DNA of 9,766 bases, from NCBI GenBank assembly GCA_030526455.1, contig JAUNCU010000109.1, positions 1-9,766 on the forward strand, written 5' to 3'. Shown here one piece after another: positions 1-4,998 of the stretch (within the stretch, counting starts at the first letter, position 1; every line of letters begins with the position of its first letter). Origin of the DNA: Bacteroidales bacterium (lineage in GTDB: Bacteria > Bacteroidota > Bacteroidia > Bacteroidales > Muribaculaceae). The notes under the pieces are model-generated. The model worked only from the letters and a program-made list of their open reading frames with translations, ran no database searches and was not told where the DNA came from. Made by a program: the position numbers and the translations under genes.

Positions 1-43
1 TTTACAAGTATATATGATGTAAAATTAAATAGCAAACATAGTG

Positions 44-193
44 TGGTCGCATCCCCGCTGGGATGCAAATTTGTGCACGACCAGTTGCAGGCATTTCGCC
101 GTGATTCCACTCCGCTTCGCTCCGTTCCATCACGGCTGCATACCTGCCTACACACATCCAATCCCTCTGGGATTGCGCAGCCTCTCTGCAACT
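44..193. repeat. Nested inverted repeats; candidate structured RNA or small repeat element
   Basis: Several perfect arms fit together. TGGTC (44-48) pairs with GACCA (79-83) around a hairpin GCATCCC (49-55), loop CGCT, GGGATGC (60-66). AGTTGCAG (83-90) pairs with CTGCAACT (186-193) and encloses two more hairpins: CCGTGAT (99-105) with ATCACGG (129-135), and CAATCCC (159-165), loop TCT, GGGATTG (169-175). An alternative outer stem for the first inner hairpin is GCAGG (87-91) with CCTGC (143-147), separated from it by two internal-loop strands of 7 bases each. The arms are seen directly; that they fold together in an RNA is inference. The two hairpins with the ATCCC/GGGAT core have different but still paired outer bases (GC/GC and CA/TG). 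Confidence 0.5.
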
Positions 194-239
194 TATCTAC
201 CAAAAGCAACATTGAGTATCTTAACAGCCCCCATGAAAT

Positions 240-295
240 ATCCACTGAGGCAATTTTTTCTTGACTTCGTCAGCCTAAAAAGCGCCTCAGTGGAT
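240..295. repeat. 12-bp perfect inverted repeat forming a long hairpin
   Basis: ATCCACTGAGGC (240-251) is the exact reverse complement of GCCTCAGTGGAT (284-295). The 32-base interior holds a further small hairpin, TGAC (262-265), loop TTC, GTCA (269-272), flanked by a T-run on one side and an A-run on the other that can also pair. With a small bulge the outer stem can extend through the flanking GAAAT/ATTTTC bases. It may be a bidirectional terminator-like hairpin for the minus-strand genes, the fossil of a small transposable repeat, or part of the structured region beside it. No U-run directly follows the 12-bp stem, so a classic intrinsic terminator is doubtful. No target-site duplication is obvious. 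Confidence 0.65.
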
Positions 296-368
296 TATTT
301 TCGGGGATAAAGATTCCGATAATTGCGCCGCCTCTCCGTTCCACTACCCGTCACAATAGTAATTTCCT

Positions 369-400
369 TTTAGTCTTTTAGTCTCTTAGTCTCTTAGACT
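369..400. repeat. 8-bp tandem repeat (four units) at the EFR1 stop codon
   Basis: Four consecutive 8-base units read TTTAGTCT (369-376), TTTAGTCT (377-384), CTTAGTCT (385-392) and CTTAGACT (393-400). The last unit overlaps the EFR1 stop codon (394-396, TAA on the minus strand), so the repeat supplies the end of the reading frame. It is a short microsatellite-like array. Length change in it would alter only the 3' flank and not the protein core. Confidence 0.8.
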
Positions 401-1161
401 TTCCCGAGGTAATATCTTCCTTTGTTTTGGGTGGCTTTGGCGTATTGGATGGCGCGGGCGGGGCAGCGGTGGAGGCAACTGAGGCACATTGCGCAGCGGC
501 CATGCCACTCGGGGGTGCCGGCGGCGGTGAGTGTGATGTTGTGCATGGGGCAGTGCTTCACGCAGGCGCCGCAATGCGTACACGCATCGGCTTCCACACG
601 GAATTTTGCGTCGCTCATGGCATGGCGCACGAACCATGGCCTCACGATGTGGCTCTTCGCCCATGCCCAGCCGCCCGTCACCACGTCGACGGTGGCCACG
701 GCGCCAGCAATGTCGGCCGCCACACGTGCCACACGCGCAGGGGCAGCCTCGAGTTTGGCTCGGCGCACCTCGTCGGTGTCAACGTCGAAGCCCTTCATAT
801 TCACGTAGTTGTTGGGCATCTGCACCGAGTGGGCGCTGTGCATAGTGATGCCGCGCTTCGCCAGGGCCTTGCGCATGATGTCGGCCGAAAGCCCAATGTC
901 GTCGCCGCAAGTGGTCACCATACAGCAGAAACTAGGCACGCCTTGCAACTGCATCTTCTCCACCAACTCCAGCATCACGGGCGCTGGCCCCCACGAGTAG
1001 GTGGGGAAAACAAATCCCAGGCGCTCGCCCTCAGCAAGGGAAAACGCCATCGCATCGCCCGTAAGCGCCTCGGCAGCCGAAACCATCCGCTCATTCAGCG
1101 CCTCGGCCAACTGCTCAGCCACCCACTGGCTATTACCCGTGCCCGAAAACCAGATAATCAT
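394..1161 (-). CDS. EFR1-family flavodoxin/ferredoxin fusion protein
   Basis: This 255-residue cytoplasmic protein combines an N-terminal flavodoxin-like domain with a C-terminal pair of 4Fe-4S clusters. The FMN phosphate-binding loop is visible at residues 5-11 (FSGTGNS). The two cluster motifs are C194-x2-C197-x2-C200-x3-C204-P and C223-x2-C226-x2-C229-x3-C233-P, both complete. This layout is that of the EFR1 family of flavin and iron-sulfur proteins, expected to carry electrons; the physiological partner is unknown. The gene is last of a three-gene minus-strand unit. Its ATG overlaps the TGA of the YhcG-family gene by 4 bases, and a strong ribosome-binding site at 1168-1176 fixes the start. 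The length is normal and nothing is broken. It is GC-rich compared with the genes at the right end of the window. The neighbouring genes give no hint of a redox pathway, so co-transcription may be incidental. Confidence 0.93.
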   Translation of the reverse strand: MIIWFSGTGNSQWVAEQLAEALNERMVSAAEALTGDAMAFSLAEGERLGFVFPTYSWGPAPVMLELVEKMQLQGVPSFCCMVTTCGDDIGLSADIMRKALAKRGITMHSAHSVQMPNNYVNMKGFDVDTDEVRRAKLEAAPARVARVAADIAGAVATVDVVTGGWAWAKSHIVRPWFVRHAMSDAKFRVEADACTHCGACVKHCPMHNITLTAAGTPEWHGRCAMCLSCLHRCPARAIQYAKATQNKGRYYLGKV

Positions 1162-2162
1162 CCAGCCACCTCCTTTCGATTTTCAAGCGATGCTTTCACT
1201 TGTTCCACTTCGGCAGTGAGTTGTTCCACAGAGGGGAGGTAGAGTTGATATTTGGCAGCCGTCACAGTATTGTTGTCTTCGGGGAGCGACATTTTGATTA
1301 CTGTGTCGTTTTTTTCGGTGCACAGCAAAATGCCCACTGTGGGGTTCTCGTCATCTTGTCGTTCGTGGCGGTCGTAGTAGTTCACGTACATTTGAAGTTG
1401 GCCAATATCGGCGTGTGTAGCCTTGTGTGTTTTGATTTCAATTACCACAAAGCAGCGCGCTAAGCGGTTGTAGAACACCATGTCGGCAAAAAACTCATCA
1501 TCTTCCAGCAATATACGCTTTTGGCGAGCCACAAATGTGAAACCATTGCCAAGTTCGAGTAAAAACTCTTGAAGATGGTTCATCAGTTCCGTTTCAAGGT
1601 CGGATTCATAGTAGTGAGCCTTGCGTTCAAGCCCCAAGAACTCAAGCACCATAGGGTCTTTGATGATTTCGGTGGGCGACTCCGGCACACGTTCTCTTCG
1701 TGCCACCGCCAGCACCGATTCTTTATCGTTGCTCAGCAACAGTCGCTCGTAGAGCATCGAATTGATTTGGCGTTCCAGTTGGCGTGCTGTCCAATTTCCG
1801 TTCACAGCCTCCAGTTCGTAATACTCGCGCTTGTCCTTGTCAGGTATCTGAATAAGAGCACGATACTGTGTCCAGTTTAATTGCGAACGCAGTGCGTTCG
1901 CAATTGGATATTCCACATAAAATTGGCGAGATTGTTCAAGTTGCCTTACGCCAAATCCACTTCCATATTCAGAAGTCAATTCTTTTGAGATATTCTTCAA
2001 TAAATACTTCCCATATTCGGCTCGGGCTTTTCCGCCTTGTTCTTCTTCCACGATGCGTCGTCCTATGTGCCAATACATTTGCACGCGGCAGAAGTCCACC
2101 GATCGCACTGCATTTGCTCGCGAGGTGTCGATGATCTGTTTGATGTCGTTGATGATGCTCAT
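1158..2162 (-). CDS. YhcG/DUF1016-family PD-(D/E)XK nuclease domain protein
   Basis: This 334-residue protein has the two-part layout of the YhcG (DUF1016) family: a helical N-terminal DUF1016 region (about residues 1-140) and a C-terminal nuclease-like domain (about 170-310). In the C-terminal domain the PD-(D/E)XK pattern is visible as D227 (in ADMVFY), E242-x-K244 (in VIEIKTH) and a following GQLQMY helix (Q255, Q257). The N-terminal part shows the family segments LEQSRQFY, LNWTQYRAL and REYYELEAV. The family belongs to the restriction-endonuclease-like fold and is often found in accessory or defence-associated DNA, but the cellular target is not established. I chose the ATG at 2162 (MSIINDIK) over the ORF's first ATG at 2273, because the added 37 residues are unlike the family and would overlap the upstream gene. 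It starts 26 bases after the DUF2027-Smr stop codon and overlaps EFR1 by 4 bases. A perfect 12-bp hairpin lies in the coding sequence at 1879-1905. Confidence 0.9.
   Translation of the reverse strand: MSIINDIKQIIDTSRANAVRSVDFCRVQMYWHIGRRIVEEEQGGKARAEYGKYLLKNISKELTSEYGSGFGVRQLEQSRQFYVEYPIANALRSQLNWTQYRALIQIPDKDKREYYELEAVNGNWTARQLERQINSMLYERLLLSNDKESVLAVARRERVPESPTEIIKDPMVLEFLGLERKAHYYESDLETELMNHLQEFLLELGNGFTFVARQKRILLEDDEFFADMVFYNRLARCFVVIEIKTHKATHADIGQLQMYVNYYDRHERQDDENPTVGILLCTEKNDTVIKMSLPEDNNTVTAAKYQLYLPSVEQLTAEVEQVKASLENRKEVAG
1168..1176 (-). promoter_or_regulatory. Strong Shine-Dalgarno site for the EFR1 gene
   Basis: On the minus strand the bases read AAAGGAGGT, followed by six bases and then the ATG at 1161. 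This is a near-perfect match to the anti-Shine-Dalgarno sequence, inside the last codons of the YhcG-family gene. The other starts in this window have no such site, as is usual in Bacteroidota. It supports the chosen start. Confidence 0.75.
1879..1905. repeat. Perfect 12-bp hairpin inside the YhcG-family gene
   Basis: AATTGCGAACGC (1879-1890), loop AGT, GCGTTCGCAATT (1894-1905). On the coding strand it translates in frame as part of the segment IANALRSQLNW, and family members, as I remember them, seem to have the same length here, so it is not clearly an insertion. Such a long perfect stem with a 3-base loop is unlikely by chance in a window of this size. The AATTGC/GCAATT ends recur in the intergenic hairpin at 3772-3788. 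Confidence 0.85.
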
Positions 2163-2188
2163 TGCTGGGGGAGGGGATGGTTGGTGGG

Positions 2189-3277
2189 TTATCTTGGTTG
2201 CTTGATGGTCACTTGTGTGGCGCCGAAGCCGTATTCTTGAAACGAGGCATCCTGCACGTCGCACTGTGGCCACTTGCGCTTGAGTTCGTCGAGCAGTGCG
2301 CGGCGCAGCACGCCCTCGCCCTTGCCGTGGATAAACACGATTTTCTGCCCGATTTTGCGCTTGTTGGCATCCATGATTTCGCGGAACTTGTCGAGTTGCA
2401 CGTTCAGCATGTCGCTGTTAGAGAGGCCGCTCAGATTGTCGAGCAGTTCGGCAATGTGCAAATCTTGCACGATGATATCGTCCTTCTGTTTCTTTCCGTG
2501 ATGTTCCACGCGTCGGCTTTGAGGGCGGTCGGCATGGCGCTTCTCCTTCATGGCGCGCTCCAGGGCGCTGCTGTCGATGCGCAACTGGCGTGCGGGCAGG
2601 TCGTTGCGGGTGATGTCGATCTGCATCACAGCCTCGTCGAAGTATTCGCTCTGGTGAAAACTGTGCAACTTGTAGAACTTGGTCAAATCCAGTTTATATT
2701 CCACCAGGGCAGGATTCTTCAGGCGGAAACCCTTGTCTTGCTTAAAGGCGATGTATTGAACGGCCACGTGCTCGATGTCGTTGAGGTCGGCATGGCCAAA
2801 TTCGTCAAGATCCATCTGCATATTGGGTTCCACCAGGCCCGCGTAGCGCGTGTGCCAGGTGTTTTCGTCGTCGCGTCGCGTCATGTAGGCCACGTGGAGG
2901 AAGTAGTTGCTGTCGTTCACCAGCGTGGCGTAGAATGTGGTGGTGTTCAGGTGCTTAATCTCCTTAGGTTCGAAGGCGAGCACAATATTCAGCACCTCGC
3001 CCTCGTTGGTTTCAATCACCTGAGGCTTCACCGCAGGCGCCACGTTCACCTTAGGCGCGGGCTTGTCGGGCTCCACCAGTTTGCTCTTCACCGAAAGCGG
3101 ACGCTCATAGGCGCTCGCCTTAGTGCCAGCCTGGCCCACGACCACCACCTCGCGCGCCTGTGCAGGGCGCTCAAAGCCGTCTTCATCTTCCACGTACACG
3201 ATAGGGCCTTCCACCCTCACCACACGTCCGCCACCCACATCATTGAGGAAGCGAACAATATCATTAACTTTTACCAT
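2189..3277 (-). CDS. DUF2027 and Smr domain-containing protein
   Basis: This 362-residue cytoplasmic protein begins with a small KOW/SH3-like segment (residues 1-45, MVKVNDIVRFLN with a following VVRVEG), has a central DUF2027 region (about 100-250, β-rich) and ends in a Smr domain (about 265-362). The Smr hallmarks are DLH at 272-274 and HGKGEG at 317-322 followed by LR. Smr domains, known from the C-terminus of MutS2 and from small MutS-related proteins, bind or nick nucleic acids; in this Bacteroidota family the exact role is unknown. A charged linker rich in Lys, Arg and His (about 240-265) precedes the Smr part. I chose the ATG at 3277 because an earlier in-frame ATG at 3445 lies upstream of the promoter (3379-3410) and would add 56 residues unlike the family. 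It is the first gene of the left operon. Confidence 0.9.
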   Translation of the reverse strand: MVKVNDIVRFLNDVGGGRVVRVEGPIVYVEDEDGFERPAQAREVVVVGQAGTKASAYERPLSVKSKLVEPDKPAPKVNVAPAVKPQVIETNEGEVLNIVLAFEPKEIKHLNTTTFYATLVNDSNYFLHVAYMTRRDDENTWHTRYAGLVEPNMQMDLDEFGHADLNDIEHVAVQYIAFKQDKGFRLKNPALVEYKLDLTKFYKLHSFHQSEYFDEAVMQIDITRNDLPARQLRIDSSALERAMKEKRHADRPQSRRVEHHGKKQKDDIIVQDLHIAELLDNLSGLSNSDMLNVQLDKFREIMDANKRKIGQKIVFIHGKGEGVLRRALLDELKRKWPQCDVQDASFQEYGFGATQVTIKQPR

Positions 3278-3378
3278 AGTATCTATTGATTTGTGTAAAT
3301 TCCTTGTATAATGATTTTGATTCCTAAATAAAGAAAAGTCAAGACCTCCGTCACACAGCATGAGAGAATCCTGCCAAT

Positions 3379-3410
3379 CAAATATACAAAGGTAGTCATT
3401 TTCTCCCAAA
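3379..3410 (-). promoter_or_regulatory. Bacteroidota-type promoter of the DUF2027-YhcG-EFR1 unit
   Basis: On the minus strand a -33 element TTTG (3407-3410) is followed after exactly 20 bases by a -7 element TATATTTG (3379-3386), matching the Bacteroidota consensus TTTG / TAnnTTTG. A second -7-like box, TACCTTTG (3387-3394), directly abuts it but has no well-placed -33 element. Transcription would begin near 3372, giving a leader of about 95 bases before the ATG at 3277. I see no riboswitch or Shine-Dalgarno site in that leader. Confidence 0.7.
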
Positions 3411-3430
3411 TATCCTCCCTTTGCCACCAA

Positions 3431-3476
3431 TTCCCCTCGCAGCAAGAAGCAAGATAATACACATCGCCGAGGGGAA
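3431..3476. repeat. 9-bp inverted repeat upstream of the left promoter
   Basis: TTCCCCTCG (3431-3439) is the exact reverse complement of CGAGGGGAA (3468-3476), with a 28-base loop. On the plus strand it is followed by GGCTTTTTGG. It lies 20 bases upstream of the -33 element of the promoter that drives the minus-strand genes, so it could be an operator or a barrier to transcription arriving from the right operon. The long loop makes a strong terminator less likely. Confidence 0.55.
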
Positions 3477-3568
3477 GGCTTTTTGGAAAAAAGTTTTGAA
3501 AATTGACATGACTTTTTGATGTTTTTTTAAATTATTTAAAGTGTTGATATATAAAATGATGCGATATA

Positions 3569-3656
3569 GAATTGAGTAAATTTTCGTGGAGAATTGAGTA
3601 ATTTTAAGGGCAGAATTGAGTAAATTCGTGTTGAGAATTGAGTAGTTGAAGGTGGT
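3569..3656. repeat. Four-unit tandem array, GAATTGAGTA at exact 22-bp period
   Basis: The 10-mer GAATTGAGTA occurs at 3569-3578, 3591-3600, 3613-3622 and 3635-3644, each copy exactly 22 bases after the last. Three copies continue as AATTT- or ATTT-like sequence, while the rest of each unit varies. The period equals about two turns of B-DNA. A period of 22 is not a multiple of three, so the array is not a coding repeat. Possible readings are an array of protein-binding sites or the internal bricks of a small repeat element, like the 22-23-bp tandem units described in some Porphyromonas MITEs. It is not a CRISPR array: repeats are far too short and there are no regular spacers. Confidence 0.85.
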
Positions 3657-3708
3657 TTTGTTGCTTGTTTTTCCTGGGGTAAGCTGGGCGGCTGTGGGGT
3701 GTGTTGTT

Positions 3709-3831
3709 ACCATAACCGACCCTCTCCGAGGCTCTTTTCTTGGCCGTTTCTTATCTCCAAGCCGCGCGAGCGAATTGCTACGCAATTCACTTGTTTGCAT
3801 GAAGATAACCATAATAATCCGTCTCCGACGG
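3709..3831. repeat. Duplicated motif ACCATAA-N7-TCTCCGA and short hairpins
   Basis: ACCATAA is followed by TCTCCGA at the same distance twice: 3709-3715 with 3723-3729, and 3808-3814 with 3822-3828, the copies being 99 bases apart. Each TCTCCGA sits in a hairpin with a TCC loop: CCTC/GAGG (3721-3731) and CCGTC/GACGG (3819-3831). Between them lies a third hairpin, GAATTGC (3772-3778), loop TAC, GCAATTC (3782-3788). These look like degenerate copies of one small intergenic repeat. Confidence 0.6.
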
Positions 3832-3881
3832 CGGTGGGTAGGCGACTGGCGTTTTCGCTAAGCCCAAGCCCCATTTTTTGA

Positions 3882-3903
3882 TTTCCCCCACAGGCTGGGG
3901 AAA
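3882..3903. terminator. Hairpin downstream of the five-gene operon, possible terminator
   Basis: TTTCCCC (3882-3888) pairs perfectly with GGGGAAA (3897-3903) around an 8-base loop, about 92 bases past the DUF4249 stop codon. For minus-strand transcripts the stem is followed by ATCAAAAAAT, with no U-run, so an intrinsic terminator of classic form is not supported. It is the best placed hairpin for ending the operon, but it may simply be one of the intergenic palindromes. Confidence 0.35.
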
Positions 3904-3994
3904 TAGTGCGTCAGAAGGGGTAGGAGGCGCCGATGATGGCGGCAATTGAGTCTTTATGTGAACCAATTGTACACTCTAATGAATACAGGGTGCA

Positions 3995-4993
3995 CTATTT
4001 TACTATATATCTTATAGCGGAAGTTGAGCCCAAGATGCCCCAGCCGTTGTTGATGTTACAATATAGGCCAATGGGAGTGCTATATACGTCGTCGGTTGAG
4101 ATGCGGTAGAGCTGGTATGACTTCAAATAGTAGTACAACTCAGGGCTAATTGATTGCAACTCTATAATGATGTAATTTTTTTTCTCGTTACGCAGTCGAC
4201 TAGTGATTGTGGCTGTGTACTGCATTCCGTCAAACAGATGATCGTCAAATACGTTGGTGACGAATGGTTCCCACTCTCCATAGCCTTTCATAAGCTGTTT
4301 GTCGTGAAAGATGGAATTGCCTGATGTAAACGCATCAGACACCGAGTACAGCGTCCTCGTTCCGGTAAGGGACAAATATTCACCCACACTGCGCACCTTG
4401 AGACGGTAGTAATTTCGTTGCCGGGCAGAGTCCTTAAAGGTGAAAGTAATTGTAGCCACCGAGTCGGCACCATAAGGATCATATCCGTGCAGGCTCCTTG
4501 CTTGGGCGTGCTGGGCTGGTGTTGCTGCTTCGTCATATGTCACAATACTTTCTATTCCTGTTAGTTCAAGCGGTTGCTCAACTGTTGTCGACGATGTGGC
4601 TGTGGGATAGCCCGGAGCCGAGACGGTCAACTCCAGCTTGTCGCCCACGGCTGGAATGTACTCACACGAGAAAGCCGACGTGCTGGCATCGAACGACAAT
4701 TTGTAGCTCTTTCCACCAATGACTGTGAGCGTGGCATCAGCCTCTTTTACCACAAGGGTCTTGTTGAAGTAAGCCTTCGTCTCGTCGCAGAAGTCGGCAT
4801 AATCCAGATAATAGAAATTGGGAGCTTCGCTTACCGACTGATTATGTGACACATAAGCCACAAAAGGCTGTCCAGCCGAGGCTAGGGCATAGATAGTGAG
4901 TCCCTCTGGCACAAGGGTGCCAAGTTCTATTGTCTTCTCGCATGATGACAATAAGCCAATCAAGGCGATACATGTGATTATCTTGCGAACCAT
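3995..4993 (-). CDS. DUF4249 family lipoprotein, partner of the TonB-dependent receptor
   Basis: This 332-residue protein starts with a lipoprotein signal peptide (MVRKIITCIALIGLLSSC, lipid cysteine C18). Family hallmarks of DUF4249 are seen along the chain: NYYRLKV (194-200), FDDHLFDG (249-256), LYYYLKSYQLY (286-296) and a Gly-rich end with NNGWGILG (315-322). C69 and C110 could form a disulfide. DUF4249 proteins are found beside TonB-dependent receptors in Bacteroidota and are presumed to sit on the outer membrane as an accessory to uptake, comparable in position to SusD next to SusC; the ligand is not known. The gene begins 5 bases after the receptor's stop codon and is the last gene of the operon. 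The frame stays open for 27 more sense codons after its TAG (see findings). Confidence 0.9.
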   Translation of the reverse strand: MVRKIITCIALIGLLSSCEKTIELGTLVPEGLTIYALASAGQPFVAYVSHNQSVSEAPNFYYLDYADFCDETKAYFNKTLVVKEADATLTVIGGKSYKLSFDASTSAFSCEYIPAVGDKLELTVSAPGYPTATSSTTVEQPLELTGIESIVTYDEAATPAQHAQARSLHGYDPYGADSVATITFTFKDSARQRNYYRLKVRSVGEYLSLTGTRTLYSVSDAFTSGNSIFHDKQLMKGYGEWEPFVTNVFDDHLFDGMQYTATITSRLRNEKKNYIIIELQSISPELYYYLKSYQLYRISTDDVYSTPIGLYCNINNGWGILGSTSAIRYIVK

Positions 4994-4998
4994 ATTTA

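Larger units (their letters stand above)
1..393. other. Gene-free, hairpin-rich intergenic stretch
   Basis: No credible coding region is present; the short open frames here have no recognisable motif and are interrupted by palindromes. The stretch lies beyond the 3' end of the minus-strand EFR1 gene. It contains a cluster of nested inverted repeats (44-193), a long hairpin (240-295) and an 8-bp tandem repeat (369-400), each listed separately. I see no tRNA or rRNA and no clear T-run terminator after the EFR1 stop codon. What lies to the left of position 1 is unknown. Confidence 0.7.
3278..3994. other. Gene-free intergenic region between the two operons
   Basis: About 0.7 kb separates the end of the right operon from the first gene of the left one. 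The open frames here (for example one of 138 codons on the minus strand, 3396-3812) run through the repeat array and palindromes and show no domain, so I do not call them genes. The region holds the left operon's promoter and leader (3278-3410), a 9-bp inverted repeat (3431-3476), an AT-rich segment (3480-3568), a 22-bp-period array (3569-3656), short hairpins (3721-3831), a hairpin at 3882-3903 and an in-frame open extension of the DUF4249 gene (3911-3994). Confidence 0.7.

Noticed and set aside
33..40. TATGTTTG on the minus strand as a promoter -7 box directed leftwards
   Set aside because: It matches TAnnTTTG, but no TTTG lies about 20 bases upstream and the gene it would drive is outside the window.
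427..1242. Plus-strand open frame of 271 codons opposite the EFR1 gene
   Set aside because: It is a shadow of a GC-rich gene, with His/Ala/Gly-rich sequence and no domain; the opposite strand has complete flavodoxin and 4Fe-4S motifs.
2163..2273. Upstream extension of the YhcG-family protein to an ATG at 2273
   Set aside because: The extra 37 residues are Arg/Pro-rich, unlike the family, and overlap the end of the DUF2027-Smr gene; MSIINDIK at 2162 fits the family start.
2162..3289. Plus-strand open frame of 375 codons opposite the DUF2027-Smr gene
   Set aside because: It is antisense to a clearly recognised gene, is extremely rich in Val, His and Leu, and has no recognisable domain.
3278..3445. 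Upstream extension of the DUF2027-Smr protein to an ATG at 3445
   Set aside because: It would start upstream of the well-formed promoter at 3379-3410, and the added residues show no family features.
3431..3490. Plus-strand intrinsic terminator (9-bp stem followed by CTTTTTGG)
   Set aside because: The loop is 28 bases, the T-run is short and there is no plus-strand gene upstream to terminate.
3569..3656. CRISPR array
   Set aside because: The conserved part is only 10 bases, the intervening bases are 12, and no cas genes are present.
3396..3812. Minus-strand open frame of 138 codons
   Set aside because: It runs through the 22-bp array and several palindromes, shows no domain, and its 3' end abuts the promoter of the next gene.
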